A DNA stretch of 17,109 nucleotides from contig CANGWT010000021.1 of assembly GCA_947457745.1 (NCBI GenBank), positions 1-17,109 of the forward strand. The letters are read 5' to 3'. The notes below the pieces were generated by a model. The model had not been told where the DNA came from, made no database searches, and worked only from the letters and a program-made list of their open reading frames with translations. A program made the position numbers and the translations under genes. This DNA comes from Burkholderiaceae bacterium (lineage in GTDB: Bacteria; Pseudomonadota; Gammaproteobacteria; Burkholderiales; Burkholderiaceae). Positions 6,987-14,826 of this stretch are shown one piece after another. How positions within the stretch are numbered: position 1 is the stretch's first letter; each line of letters starts with the position of its first letter.

Positions 6987-7137
6987 TGGCAACTCTTTTC
7001 TAAAATGTAAAGGCAATATTAACAGCTTGCGATCGCTAAAAAGTTAAGGTTGTTGGGCTTGGCTCAAACGGTAGAACTGATTGGGCACCCTGCGCTTCAG
7101 CCTGCTCCTCACCATCCTGATGATTTTCAGATAATGA

Positions 7138-7911
7138 TCAGACATATATGCCATCGGCAATTAATTTGATACTAGCTATCAGTAAGAAAAATTGCACAAT
7201 GATGTAATACCATTTGACCGAAATCTTCTTGGCCAAATAAAACCCAAAATAGACGCCCACCGGCACTAAGGGAAGCAGTAGGATTGAAGTGGCTAGTTGC
7301 TTAAAGTTCAGTAAATCAAGATAAGCATAAGGAACTAGCTTCCCAAAATTGATGAAAGTAAAAAATATTCCCAGGGTTGAGGTGTATACGATTGGCAAAA
7401 CCTTTTCCCTCAACATATAGATCGTGATTGGTGGACCGCCTATATGGGCAATAAAAGAAGTAAAGCCCGATACTCCGCCCATCAATTTTCCAAGCCATGG
7501 GGAGGGCTTAGACTGCTTCAGATCTAAGCGTGAAATCACCAAACTTTGCACTAAAAACAGCAGAGTAAAAATACCGATTGAGAGAGAAAGAATTTGGGGG
7601 GTAATCACAGAGAAAAATAGGTAAGCCAAAAGCATGCCAAATGCAGCAGGCAATAAGATCAGCTTTAATATTCTCCAGTCAGCATTTCTAAGAAATCGCT
7701 GCAATCCCACCAAATCAATTGCAATTAGGAGCGGTAAAAGAATGGCTAAAGCTTCGTGAATACTAGACTGACTTGCCATCAGAGGGAGTGAAAGTGCACC
7801 CAAGCCAGCGCCAAACCCACTTTTAGATATTCCCACGACAATGACACTGATAGCCGCCAATACAAAGAAGGCTAAGGAGTGATCGTTAAAGGCTTGAAAC
7901 AAAGAAATCAT
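7138..7911 (-). CDS. TauE/SafE-family (sulfite exporter-like) membrane protein
   Basis: A 257-residue inner-membrane protein with about eight hydrophobic helices. It has the family opening (VVGISKSGFGAGLGALSLPLM, the Gly-rich segment with a central Lys) and the matching second repeat (GGVSGFTSFIAHIGGPPITIYML). Members export sulfite, sulfoacetate or other organosulfonates; the substrate here is unknown. The last residues are IADGIYV before a TGA. The gap to the upstream end of the isomerase gene is 151 bases and holds no obvious terminator on this strand. It is divergent from the acetyltransferase gene. Confidence 0.8.
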   Translation of the reverse strand: MISLFQAFNDHSLAFFVLAAISVIVVGISKSGFGAGLGALSLPLMASQSSIHEALAILLPLLIAIDLVGLQRFLRNADWRILKLILLPAAFGMLLAYLFFSVITPQILSLSIGIFTLLFLVQSLVISRLDLKQSKPSPWLGKLMGGVSGFTSFIAHIGGPPITIYMLREKVLPIVYTSTLGIFFTFINFGKLVPYAYLDLLNFKQLATSILLLPLVPVGVYFGFYLAKKISVKWYYIIVQFFLLIASIKLIADGIYV

Positions 7912-7954
7912 GAAGAGTTTGCTAGATGCGTAATCATTAAAAAATCATTTTAGG

Positions 7955-7970
7955 GCTAAAAGCTTTTAGC
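7955..7970. promoter_or_regulatory. Perfect 16-base palindrome in a divergent intergenic region
   Basis: GCTAAAAGCTTTTAGC is a perfect palindrome centred in the 111-base gap between the TauE-like gene and the acetyltransferase gene. No run of T follows on either strand, so it is not a usual terminator. A dimeric repressor could bind here to control one or both divergent genes. No regulator gene lies beside it. Confidence 0.4.
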
Positions 7971-8022
7971 AGGGATCTAATAAAGGTATCCTAAAGCAAA
8001 CAGGCTTACCAATTTATCACTC

Positions 8023-8553
8023 ATGAATATACCGATCCCATTTACCAACAAGGCTTATGCACTTGGTGATGGGAGTCATTACCAGATTCGCCCTATTCAA
8101 GTAGATGATCGAGAGGGAATCATTCAACTTTTTAATCATCTTTCGCCAGAAAGTCGCTACCTCCGATTTGCCCACGCCATCTCCAAACTACCAGATGACT
8201 TTCTCGATGACATCTTGCACTTAGACTATAAAAAAGAAATGGCATTGCTTGCGGCAATGACAAGCCGCACTGGGACTGAAGAGATTATGGGAATTGCGCG
8301 CTATGTGACTCCACCCAATAAAAATGTTTGTGAATTCTCCTTGAGTGTGGGTGATAGCCACGCTACACATGGTGTTGGTACACATTTAATGCTTAATCTG
8401 ATTGAATATGCCAAAAAGAATGGATTGCAAGAAATGCTTGGGTATGTCTTAAGAATCAATTCTAGAATGCTTCATCTTGTCTCTGATCTGGGCTTTCAGA
8501 TTCATAGTCAGGATGATGATCCTGACTTTAAAACTGTGAGCCTACTGCTGTGA
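8023..8553 (+). CDS. GNAT-family N-acetyltransferase
   Basis: A 176-residue acetyltransferase resembling the stand-alone C-terminal GNAT domain of the protein-lysine acetyltransferase Pat family. Visible features are the opening YQIRPIQVDDREGIIQLF, the segment LSPESRYLRFAHAISKL, typical of that subgroup, a central strand with KNVCEFSLSVGD, and the acetyl-CoA loop HATHGVGTHLM (residues about 114-126). The substrate may be a protein or small molecule; it cannot be told. Its stop overlaps the start of the next gene by four bases (GTGA), so the two are translationally coupled. A palindrome lies upstream. The ribosome binding site is weak. Confidence 0.78.
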   Translation: MNIPIPFTNKAYALGDGSHYQIRPIQVDDREGIIQLFNHLSPESRYLRFAHAISKLPDDFLDDILHLDYKKEMALLAAMTSRTGTEEIMGIARYVTPPNKNVCEFSLSVGDSHATHGVGTHLMLNLIEYAKKNGLQEMLGYVLRINSRMLHLVSDLGFQIHSQDDDPDFKTVSLLL

Positions 8554-9092
8554 GTCAATCAAACCAAATTCACCCAGAAAATTCCATCCTCATCTTGATT
8601 GATTTACAGGAGCGTCTGATGCCTGCGATCGATCAAGGTGAAGCAGTACTTACGCAATGTATTCGTGCTGCTCAAATTGCCCAACTACTCAAGATTCCAA
8701 TCATTGGCACAGAGCAAAGCCCAAGCAGCTTAGGAAGCAATCTCGATTCTATTAAGTCTTTTTGCAATAAAACGATCCAGAAAGAGCATTTCAATGCTTG
8801 CGCTGATGGCTTGACTGCTGCCATTCCTGATAATCGCCAACAGTGCATTCTGATGGGATGCGAAACCCATGTCTGCTTATTGCAAACAGCACTCGAACTC
8901 ATTGATGAGGGCTACGATGTTTCCGTAGTAGTGGATGGGGTTGGCTCACGCCGAGCACTTGATAAGCAAATTGCACTTGATCGACTAAACATTGCTGGAG
9001 TGCGACTCATTACAGTTGAGATGCTCGGATTTGAGTGGTTAAAGACAGCTCAAAATCCCGTATTTAAAGAAGTTCTTGCGCTACTCAAATAA
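8550..9092 (+). CDS. Isochorismatase-fold hydrolase, YcaC-like
   Basis: A 180-residue cysteine hydrolase of the isochorismatase-like superfamily. The catalytic triad is visible as D18 (LILIDLQERL), K78 (QKEHFNAC) and C109 in GCETHVCLLQ. The TEQSPSSLG segment (residues 54-62) is characteristic of the YcaC-like subgroup. The natural substrate of this subgroup is uncertain. The start is GTG at 8550, which overlaps the acetyltransferase stop (GTGA); no other in-frame start fits the family's beginning better. It is followed by the small acidic gene, 58 bases on. Confidence 0.84.
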   Translation: MSQSNQIHPENSILILIDLQERLMPAIDQGEAVLTQCIRAAQIAQLLKIPIIGTEQSPSSLGSNLDSIKSFCNKTIQKEHFNACADGLTAAIPDNRQQCILMGCETHVCLLQTALELIDEGYDVSVVVDGVGSRRALDKQIALDRLNIAGVRLITVEMLGFEWLKTAQNPVFKEVLALLK

Positions 9093-9150
9093 TAGGACTG
9101 GGCTTGCGAGTCTTTATTTGCTATTCTGCAGCATCACTTAAGGGATTTCT

Positions 9151-9369
9151 ATGACGAACGACACTCAAACCCAAAACGACGAAGATTTTGATTATGGGTG
9201 CGAATGCGCCATGACACTCTTAAATGAGCCAACAGAAGATTGCTTGAATGATCTGATTGATGAGCTTGATGAAGATGGCATGATCGCCACAGAAGTAGTT
9301 TATGGTCTCTTAGCAACCATTCTCATGAGTATTACCTCCGAGGATGAAGATGATGAGGAAGTGCAGTAA
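9151..9369 (+). CDS. Small acidic protein, 72 residues, unknown function
   Basis: A very acidic, probably cytoplasmic protein with Asp/Glu-rich ends (for example DEDFDY near the start and SEDEDDEEVQ at the end) and one hydrophobic central stretch (MIATEVVYGLLATILMSI). It has three Cys in the first half (Y-G-C-E-C and later EDC). A good ribosome binding site (AAGGGA, six bases before the ATG) supports it as real. It sits convergently with the pterin dehydratase gene, six bases apart. I do not recognise a family. Confidence 0.68.
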   Translation: MTNDTQTQNDEDFDYGCECAMTLLNEPTEDCLNDLIDELDEDGMIATEVVYGLLATILMSITSEDEDDEEVQ

Positions 9370-9375
9370 AACGAA

Positions 9376-9678
9376 CTAAGCCAAGATTTGAAGAGCGAAC
9401 CGATCCATGGCACTCGCCATGGTGATATCTAGCTCGGTCAAGGCCTTCAGCGAATGGGTGCTTAAGCGTACCGAGACCCTATTCCAAGTATTTGACCAGT
9501 CCGGATGGTGATCTAACTCCTCAGCAAAGTTAGCGCACAAGACCATGAACTCAAAGGCACGCTTAAAGTCCTTAAATACAAACTCCCGCTCCAACTCTTG
9601 AGTATCAAGATTTACCTGCCACTCTGGCAACACTGTTGCAAAGTCAAAATCCTTAGCAAGTAGATTGGGTTTAGGCAA
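9376..9678 (-). CDS. Pterin-4a-carbinolamine dehydratase (PhhB/DCoH family)
   Basis: A 100-residue member of the family that dehydrates 4a-hydroxytetrahydropterin, the product of aromatic amino-acid hydroxylases. The motif EELDHHPDW (H57, H58) and the later RVSVRLSTHS (H75) hold the three His of the active site; the pattern TELDITMASAMDRF is also typical. No phenylalanine hydroxylase gene is in the window. The start overlaps the end of the upstream pseudouridine synthase gene by eight bases, so the two are likely one transcript. Confidence 0.88.
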   Translation of the reverse strand: MPKPNLLAKDFDFATVLPEWQVNLDTQELEREFVFKDFKRAFEFMVLCANFAEELDHHPDWSNTWNRVSVRLSTHSLKALTELDITMASAMDRFALQILA

Positions 9679-10405
9679 TGGGGGCTCCTATACTTTGGGA
9701 TAGTTTCTGTAAATCATTTGGGTACAGCCAGCGCCACTCACCCTCAGCCAAATCTTTTGGCATGATGTATTGTCCAATTTCGGTACGATGCAACCTGGCA
9801 ACATGATTACCTACAGCAGCCATCATGCGTTTTACTTGATGGTAGCGACCTTCAACAATAGTCATTGCTAAAGCATTTTCTCCAAGTTGCTTGCATGCTA
9901 TAGCAAAACAGGGCTTTGGATCATCATCCAACACAACACCGGCTAACAAATGATCAATCTGCTTTTGGGTAATGGGCTCAGGAGTAGTGATCTCATATAC
10001 CTTGCCAATATTTTTCTTTGGCGTAGTCATCTTATGAATAAACTGGCCGTCATCCGAAATTAAAATTAAGCCGGTAGTGTCAAAGTCTAAGCGACCGACG
10101 CATTGCAATCCTCGTTCTACAAAGGGCTTAGGTAATAAGCTATAAACGCTTGGATGATGCGTAGTTTTATGGGAGCACTCATAGTTTGGCGGTTTGTTAA
10201 AAGCGATATAGGCCTTTTCATGAAACTCCCAATCTTTGCCCTCTACATTGAGCATTAATCCCTCTGTAGCAATGCGCTCTTCTGGATCATCGGCTGAAAC
10301 ACCATTTACCTTGACCAGATCGGCATAGACTAAATCGCTGCAATAGCGCCTGGTACCAAATCCTTGGCTAAATAGTATTTTTTCGAGAGAAATTGGTTTA
10401 GCCAT
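9671..10405 (-). CDS. rsuA: RsuA-type rRNA pseudouridine synthase
   Basis: A 244-residue enzyme that should convert a uridine of 16S rRNA to pseudouridine (position 516 for E. coli RsuA). Residues about 5-55 are an S4 RNA-binding domain (ISLEKILFSQGFGTRR, then KVNGVSAD). The catalytic domain follows, with the signature GRLDFDTTGLIL and catalytic D107. The later EGRYHQVKRMMAAVGNHVARLHR is typical of RsuA and its relatives. RluB/RluE-type specificity cannot be fully excluded, but the match along the protein is best to RsuA. The dehydratase gene overlaps its end by eight bases. The ribosome binding site before the ATG is poor. Confidence 0.85.
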   Translation of the reverse strand: MAKPISLEKILFSQGFGTRRYCSDLVYADLVKVNGVSADDPEERIATEGLMLNVEGKDWEFHEKAYIAFNKPPNYECSHKTTHHPSVYSLLPKPFVERGLQCVGRLDFDTTGLILISDDGQFIHKMTTPKKNIGKVYEITTPEPITQKQIDHLLAGVVLDDDPKPCFAIACKQLGENALAMTIVEGRYHQVKRMMAAVGNHVARLHRTEIGQYIMPKDLAEGEWRWLYPNDLQKLSQSIGAPIA

Positions 10406-10505
10406 ATCTTGCCGAGAATACTACAAAGCCGCTCTCACAGTAGCTTAGAAATGAAGCCGTTATGATGGCTAGATATCGCCTCTAATTTTCTTACTTACTA
10501 CCACC

Positions 10506-11045
10506 ATGCTCTCAACCCCAGCACCTAGAAGTCCTCTCCATACCCGTGAAATTACTTTTCAGGGCTATGCTCGAGAAAATGGCCTATGGGACATTGAAGC
10601 CCATTTGCGAGATTTTAAATTTCAGCCATTTATTACTGGTGGAAAAACCTGGGAGCCGGGCCAGGCTTTTCACGATATGTGGGTTCGCATTACCGTCAAT
10701 ACTGAATTAGTAATTCAAGCAATTGAAGTCGCCATGGATAGCCACCCCCACCCAGAATGCCCGCAAGTAATACCTCCAATGGATGCCCTAATTGGAACTC
10801 GCATTGGTAAGGGTTGGCGCAAAACTATTAATGAACACCTTGGAGGCATTAAGGGATGCACTCATTTACGAGAGCTTCTCAGCAATATTGCTACCGCGGC
10901 ATTCCAGTCTATTCCAGGGGCACTATTTGATCCAGATGACAACAAACCACCACTCTATTTGGGCACCTGCAAGTCTTGGGATTTCGACGGGCCAGTAGTG
11001 ATGCGCGTCTACCCCAAGTTTTACAAATGGAAACCGACAATCTAG
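10506..11045 (+). CDS. DUF2889-domain protein
   Basis: A 179-residue protein of the DUF2889 family, which is of unknown function. Typical elements are the opening PLHTREITFQGYARENGLWDIEAHLRD, the region WVRITVNTELVIQAIEVAMDS, and a Cys/His set (HPECP, then GGIKGCTHLREL). The last part includes a conserved Cys in LGTCKSWDFDGPVV. There is no signal peptide. It ends three bases from the end of the convergent short-chain dehydrogenase gene. No good ribosome binding site precedes the ATG, but the family start agrees. Confidence 0.82.
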   Translation: MLSTPAPRSPLHTREITFQGYARENGLWDIEAHLRDFKFQPFITGGKTWEPGQAFHDMWVRITVNTELVIQAIEVAMDSHPHPECPQVIPPMDALIGTRIGKGWRKTINEHLGGIKGCTHLRELLSNIATAAFQSIPGALFDPDDNKPPLYLGTCKSWDFDGPVVMRVYPKFYKWKPTI

Positions 11046-11048
11046 GTT

Positions 11049-11822
11049 TTACTGCAACTCACCCCGGTGAACATTAAAGCCATTAAAAGACTGCTGCACT
11101 GGCATCAGTTCTAATAAATTAATATTCATATGACTTGGCAAGTTGGCAGACCAATAAATAGCCTCTGCCACGTCATCTGCACTTAATGCCTTCACGCCGG
11201 TATAGACCTTACTGACCTTGCTATCATCACCTTTAAAGCGCACATTCGAAAACTCAGTTCCAGAACACATCCCTGGCTCAACGCAAGTAACGCGTACTGG
11301 TGTGCCAATTAAATCCGCCCTGAGATTTAAACTAAATTGCTGAACAAAGGCTTTAGTACCACCGTAGACATTACCCCCTGAGTAGGGATAACTTGCCGCA
11401 ACTGAGCCCAGATTAATCACATGGCCACACTTGCGCTCTACCATTCCCGGCAAAAAAGCGCGGGTCATATGCACTAAACCTTTAATGTTGGTATCAATCA
11501 TCTGATCCCAGTCTGAGAGAAAAGCTTGATGCGCCGGCTCAAGACCTAAAGCCAATCCGGCGTTATTCACTAACACGGTCACCTTGGCAAACTCAGTTGG
11601 CAGTGTGGCCGCGAGTACATCAACCTTTGCGCTATCGCAAACATCAACAGCTAAAGTGAGTAATTTTTTCTGCTGCTCTGCCGGAAGCGATGCTTTTAAA
11701 GCCTCTAGGCGCTCGACTCTCCTGCCCAAGGCGATCACTTGATGGTCATTTGCTAAAAACCGTCTCGCAGTTGCCTCTCCAAAGCCAGCAGTAGCGCCGG
11801 TAACTAAAACTGTATGTTCCAT
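11049..11822 (-). CDS. ydfG: YdfG-type short-chain dehydrogenase (3-hydroxy acid dehydrogenase)
   Basis: A 257-residue NAD(P)-dependent oxidoreductase of the classical short-chain family. The nucleotide-binding TGATAGFG (residues 8-15), the NNAG (86-89) and the catalytic S140, Y153 and K157 are all in place. The segment GTEFSNVRFKGDD, and the end with HMNINLLELMPVQQSFNGFNVHR, match the E. coli YdfG enzyme closely. YdfG oxidises L-allo-threonine, L-serine and 3-hydroxy acids, and reduces malonic semialdehyde, in the uracil (Rut) pathway. No rut genes are present here. The gene lies alone on the minus strand, convergent with the DUF2889 gene. Confidence 0.87.
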   Translation of the reverse strand: MEHTVLVTGATAGFGEATARRFLANDHQVIALGRRVERLEALKASLPAEQQKKLLTLAVDVCDSAKVDVLAATLPTEFAKVTVLVNNAGLALGLEPAHQAFLSDWDQMIDTNIKGLVHMTRAFLPGMVERKCGHVINLGSVAASYPYSGGNVYGGTKAFVQQFSLNLRADLIGTPVRVTCVEPGMCSGTEFSNVRFKGDDSKVSKVYTGVKALSADDVAEAIYWSANLPSHMNINLLELMPVQQSFNGFNVHRGELQ

Positions 11823-11874
11823 ATTGTTCTACTTATTTTTTCTAATTGACTGAGCCATTTATATTACTGCGTAT

Positions 11875-12009
11875 ATGAGATTGTTGCGTATTTTTACTCA
11901 GCTCCTGATTTTATTAGGATTAATAGGACATACTTGCGCTGATAAAAGTTTCTTATTCGCGGTGGACGCCAGCAAACGGGCCATGCAAAGTTATCCTGTT
12001 TACGACTAG
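11875..12009 (+). CDS. Putative small secreted protein, 44 residues
   Basis: A short ORF that would be missed by a length cut-off. Residues 1 to about 22 look like a signal peptide: a basic start (MRLLRIFTQ), a hydrophobic core (LLILLGLIG) and HTCA before DKSFLF. The mature part is only about 22 residues, ending QSYPVYD. Its stop overlaps the stop of the convergent MBL-fold hydrolase gene by three bases (CTAG). No clear ribosome binding site is seen. It could be a real small exported peptide, the remains of a longer gene, or chance. Confidence 0.38.
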   Translation: MRLLRIFTQLLILLGLIGHTCADKSFLFAVDASKRAMQSYPVYD

Positions 12010-12950
12010 TCTTGATTGATTAAAAAATCGTTCTCTATGACTGCCGCTTTTGATTTCACTAAAGCCTCTACCAGCCAAACTTGAAAATCTTCAGCACCCA
12101 TATTGAGCTGCTTGCGAATATTTTCCAATACAGGCGTACCCGCAATCCACTGATTAGCCTCTGCCAGCTTCCGTCTACGCCATTCCAACAACTTGTACTT
12201 CAGAAGAACCTTAGCGCCATGACGTGCATTGCGGTCAGCATCGCTTGAGAGGTAGTCGAGGCGGGATTTTGCGGTCTTAATCGACCTCCTGACATCCGTA
12301 AAAGGCTTGCCATGTCCAGGAATAACCAAGGCAACGGGGAGCCCTTCAATCAACTCTAAGGTCTGCGCTACTTGTTCAAAACCACCCTCACCCCAGAGCT
12401 CAGGAAAGATGACTCCAAAGCCCTCCTCCCATAGCGCATCGGCAGAGATCAGGATTTGATGCTGCTCTTGATAAAACATCATTGAATGGTTGTCATGGCC
12501 TGGGGCAGCCAGAATTTGCCATCGATAAGAGCCTAAGACGATTTCTTCACCAGGCACAAGCAGGGCATGATGTGTGAAGCGTGGGCACTCTTGCCCCAAT
12601 TGCTGAAAGCTCAGCAAATCCTCATTCCAGTCTCGTATGGCGATTACCTCGGCTTCTGGTATCCAGATATCGCAATCGAATACCTCTGATAACACTGCGT
12701 TGCCGCCACAATGATCTGAGTGCAGGTGAGTATTAACTACTTTATTAAGCCCTACTAAGCTATGTTGCTTAAGTGCATTAGTGACTAGATCAACTGTCAT
12801 CTGCTGGTGAGCACAGTAACCGCTATCGACAAGCGATACATCTTCCTCACTGAAAAGCAATACATTATTTGCTGATAACCACCCGCGCTCGAAAATTTCT
12901 ATTCCGGGTGGGAGCAAGTAATTGCCGATACGCTTTTCAAGTAACTTCAT
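12006..12950 (-). CDS. MBL-fold (metallo-beta-lactamase-like) metallo-hydrolase
   Basis: A 314-residue hydrolase of the beta-lactamase-like superfamily, probably binding two zinc ions. Metal ligands in the family order are visible: HLHSDH (H75, H77, D79, H80), PGHD (H152), SADALW (D171) and IPGHG (H213). The region after about residue 230 is a helical extension (KSRLDYLSSDADRN onward) of unknown role. The substrate is not known. The upstream ATG at 13022 would add a leader without family character and overlap the small ORF; the ATG at 12950 is preferred. It follows msrP, msrQ and a possible small ORF on the same strand. A link to methionine sulfoxide repair is not established. Confidence 0.8.
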   Translation of the reverse strand: MKLLEKRIGNYLLPPGIEIFERGWLSANNVLLFSEEDVSLVDSGYCAHQQMTVDLVTNALKQHSLVGLNKVVNTHLHSDHCGGNAVLSEVFDCDIWIPEAEVIAIRDWNEDLLSFQQLGQECPRFTHHALLVPGEEIVLGSYRWQILAAPGHDNHSMMFYQEQHQILISADALWEEGFGVIFPELWGEGGFEQVAQTLELIEGLPVALVIPGHGKPFTDVRRSIKTAKSRLDYLSSDADRNARHGAKVLLKYKLLEWRRRKLAEANQWIAGTPVLENIRKQLNMGAEDFQVWLVEALVKSKAAVIENDFLINQD

Positions 12951-12954
12951 TTTT

Positions 12955-13131
12955 CTACGCAGTGATTTCAAGCTTTTGAATATCGCATTGTTGCTGCTGT
13001 AGGCCTTGCAATAAAACAGCATAGGCTGTTGAGATACTCTGCTGTGCTAAGGCTTGGGACAATCCAAGGCAAATCCTGAGTAAGCCCAATATAGCAATCC
13101 ATGAATCACGAGAATATAAAAATAGGGTCAT
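12955..13131 (-). CDS. Possible small ORF (58 residues) between msrQ and the MBL hydrolase
   Basis: This frame fills nearly all of the gap between the msrQ stop and the hydrolase start. The first part is hydrophobic (WIAILGLLRICLGLSQAL), so the protein could span the membrane once, and the rest is Gln-rich (LQGLQQQQC). It ends four bases before the hydrolase ATG and begins 13 bases after msrQ. I do not recognise it, and I see no good ribosome binding site, so it may be only an untranslated spacer. Confidence 0.33.
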   Translation of the reverse strand: MTLFLYSRDSWIAILGLLRICLGLSQALAQQSISTAYAVLLQGLQQQQCDIQKLEITA

Positions 13132-13144
13132 TAGCGGAACATAC

Positions 13145-13732
13145 TTAAATGGTGGATCGCTTGCCCAAAAGCTTACGAAGATAAGGAATCCTACAACATA
13201 ACAGCAATAGCAAAACTGCTGCATAAATTGTGACGGTATCCAAATCATTCTTACCCGCCTTGTGCCACCAATAATGGAGAATAGCAGTGCAGGCAATCAG
13301 ATAAATGAGTCGATGCAAGAGTGTCCAGCGACGACCGAGCTTTCTTTGTGCCCAATGAGTAGAGGTCAGCGCCAGTGGAATCAGCAAAACAAGACTAATA
13401 AAGCCCATCGTAATAAAGGGCCGCTTTACGATGTCTTTCAACATTTCTACCAGATCAAAATCTTGATCCAACCAAAGCCAGATTACAAAATGTAGCAATG
13501 CATAAAAGAAACTGAATAGGCCCAACATTCTGCGATACCGAATCCACGTGCTTGAATTCGTTAATAAACGCAATGGCGTCATCGCTAATGTCAGACATAA
13601 GAAGACTAGCGCCCACGTTCCCGTTGAGCGCGTAATAAACTCAATTGGATTCGCACCCAAGCCATTGGTAAAACCTAACCAAATCAAACGATCTAGCGGG
13701 AGTAGCGCCAATAGGAAAATCAGTAACTTCAT
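13145..13732 (-). CDS. msrQ: MsrQ, heme-binding membrane subunit of the periplasmic methionine sulfoxide reductase
   Basis: A 195-residue inner-membrane cytochrome-like protein (formerly YedZ) with about six hydrophobic helices that passes electrons to MsrP. Conserved features are NPIEFITRSTGTWAL early on, RRMLGLFSFFYALLH (a heme-ligand His region), and LHRLIYLIACTAILHYWW with two further His. Its ATG lies 23 bases after the msrP stop. The order msrP then msrQ is the usual one, so the two work as one system that repairs oxidised periplasmic methionines, for example after hypochlorite damage. Confidence 0.9.
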   Translation of the reverse strand: MKLLIFLLALLPLDRLIWLGFTNGLGANPIEFITRSTGTWALVFLCLTLAMTPLRLLTNSSTWIRYRRMLGLFSFFYALLHFVIWLWLDQDFDLVEMLKDIVKRPFITMGFISLVLLIPLALTSTHWAQRKLGRRWTLLHRLIYLIACTAILHYWWHKAGKNDLDTVTIYAAVLLLLLCCRIPYLRKLLGKRSTI

Positions 13733-13755
13733 CCAACTTTACTTATCATTTTGCT

Positions 13756-14718
13756 TCAATAGAATTTTTTCAAATCCATTCCAGCATACATGCTCGCTAC
13801 TTGATCACCATAACCATTAAACATTTGGGTTTTTATTTTGGGGGCAAAGCCGCCTTTAGAGTCGCCGATACGGCGCTCGGTCGCCTGACTCCAGCGAGGG
13901 TGATCTACCGCAGGATTTACATTGGAATAAAAACCATATTCCCTTGCATCAAATTGGCTCCAGCTAGTCTTAGGCATTTCTTCTGTTAAACGAATTTTCA
14001 CAATCGACTTTGCGCTCTTAAAGCCATATTTCCAGGGCACCACGATTCTGACTGGGGCACCATTTTGCTTTGGTAGTGTCTCGCCATAAAGACCAAAAGT
14101 CAGCAGAGTCAGGGGGTTCATAGCCTCATCCAAGCGCAGACCTTCGCGATAAGGCCACTCGATAATCTGACTCTTCAGACCCGGCATTTGCTTGCGATCA
14201 GCTAAGGTAATAAATTCGACATACTTTGCCGAACCCAAAGGCTGAACCTGATTCAGTAATTTGGCGAGAGAGTAACCATCCCAAGGAATGACCATTGACC
14301 AACCCTCAACGCAGCGCATACGATAAATACGCTCTTCCATCGGAGCAAGCTTGAGTAAGGCTTCTATATCCAAAGTCATTGGTTTTTTAACCAAACCTTC
14401 AATCATCACAGTCCATGGCCGAGTTTGCAAACTTTGGGCATAAGCAGCGGGATCTGATTTATCCGTTCCAAACTCATAGAAGTTGTTATAGCCAGTGACA
14501 TACTGATAGCTGGTTGATTCATCTTTCAGAATAAAATTTGGGTTAGGCGTAGCAACTAACTTTTGCGCATTATTAGCAAGAGCCTCACGCGAGAACCAGG
14601 GTGCCAGTGCTAGACCAAAGGCTCCGGCCGCGGCATTCTTAATTAAGTCACGGCGCCCCTCAAAGACCGCTTTAGGGGTAATCTGCTGGGAAAGTCGCTT
14701 TTGGTCATTTATGGGCAT
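13756..14718 (-). CDS. msrP: MsrP, molybdenum-dependent periplasmic methionine sulfoxide reductase
   Basis: A 320-residue molybdopterin enzyme (formerly YedY) that reduces methionine sulfoxide in periplasmic proteins. It has a twin-arginine signal (RRDLIKNAAAG, residues 22-32) with likely cleavage after A48 (SREALA), so it is folded and loaded before export. The Mo-binding Cys136 lies in RMRCVEGWSMVIPWDG, and the pattern APVRIVVPWKYGFKSAKSI and the late NPAVDHPRWSQATERRIG are typical. A clear GAGGAG eight bases ahead supports the ATG at 14718. It is the first gene of the msrPQ unit; electrons come from MsrQ. The neighbour upstream is isocitrate dehydrogenase, separated by a terminator. Confidence 0.93.
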   Translation of the reverse strand: MPINDQKRLSQQITPKAVFEGRRDLIKNAAAGAFGLALAPWFSREALANNAQKLVATPNPNFILKDESTSYQYVTGYNNFYEFGTDKSDPAAYAQSLQTRPWTVMIEGLVKKPMTLDIEALLKLAPMEERIYRMRCVEGWSMVIPWDGYSLAKLLNQVQPLGSAKYVEFITLADRKQMPGLKSQIIEWPYREGLRLDEAMNPLTLLTFGLYGETLPKQNGAPVRIVVPWKYGFKSAKSIVKIRLTEEMPKTSWSQFDAREYGFYSNVNPAVDHPRWSQATERRIGDSKGGFAPKIKTQMFNGYGDQVASMYAGMDLKKFY

Positions 14719-14826
14719 ATCAAAGTCTCCTCAATGGATTTAATTTAATAGTGGCAATAGACCTTATTCTCCTATGCCTACCAATTTATTGCTGAGCTAC
14801 TGCACTAACTGAAAAGGTGGATAAGA

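Noticed and set aside
7026..7137. In-frame continuation of about 33 codons after the TauE TGA that ends in TAG, looking partly coding
   Set aside because: An open run of this length is expected by chance fairly often (roughly one in five), there is no signal for stop readthrough, and the family normally ends near the TGA.
9093..9120. Weak stem (GACT with AGTC) followed by T residues after the isochorismatase-fold gene
   Set aside because: A four-base stem with a nine-base loop is too weak to call a terminator.
12951..13022. Longer start for the MBL hydrolase at 13022
   Set aside because: The added 24 residues lie in a region that overlaps the small ORF and do not look like the family's beginning; the ATG at 12950 does.
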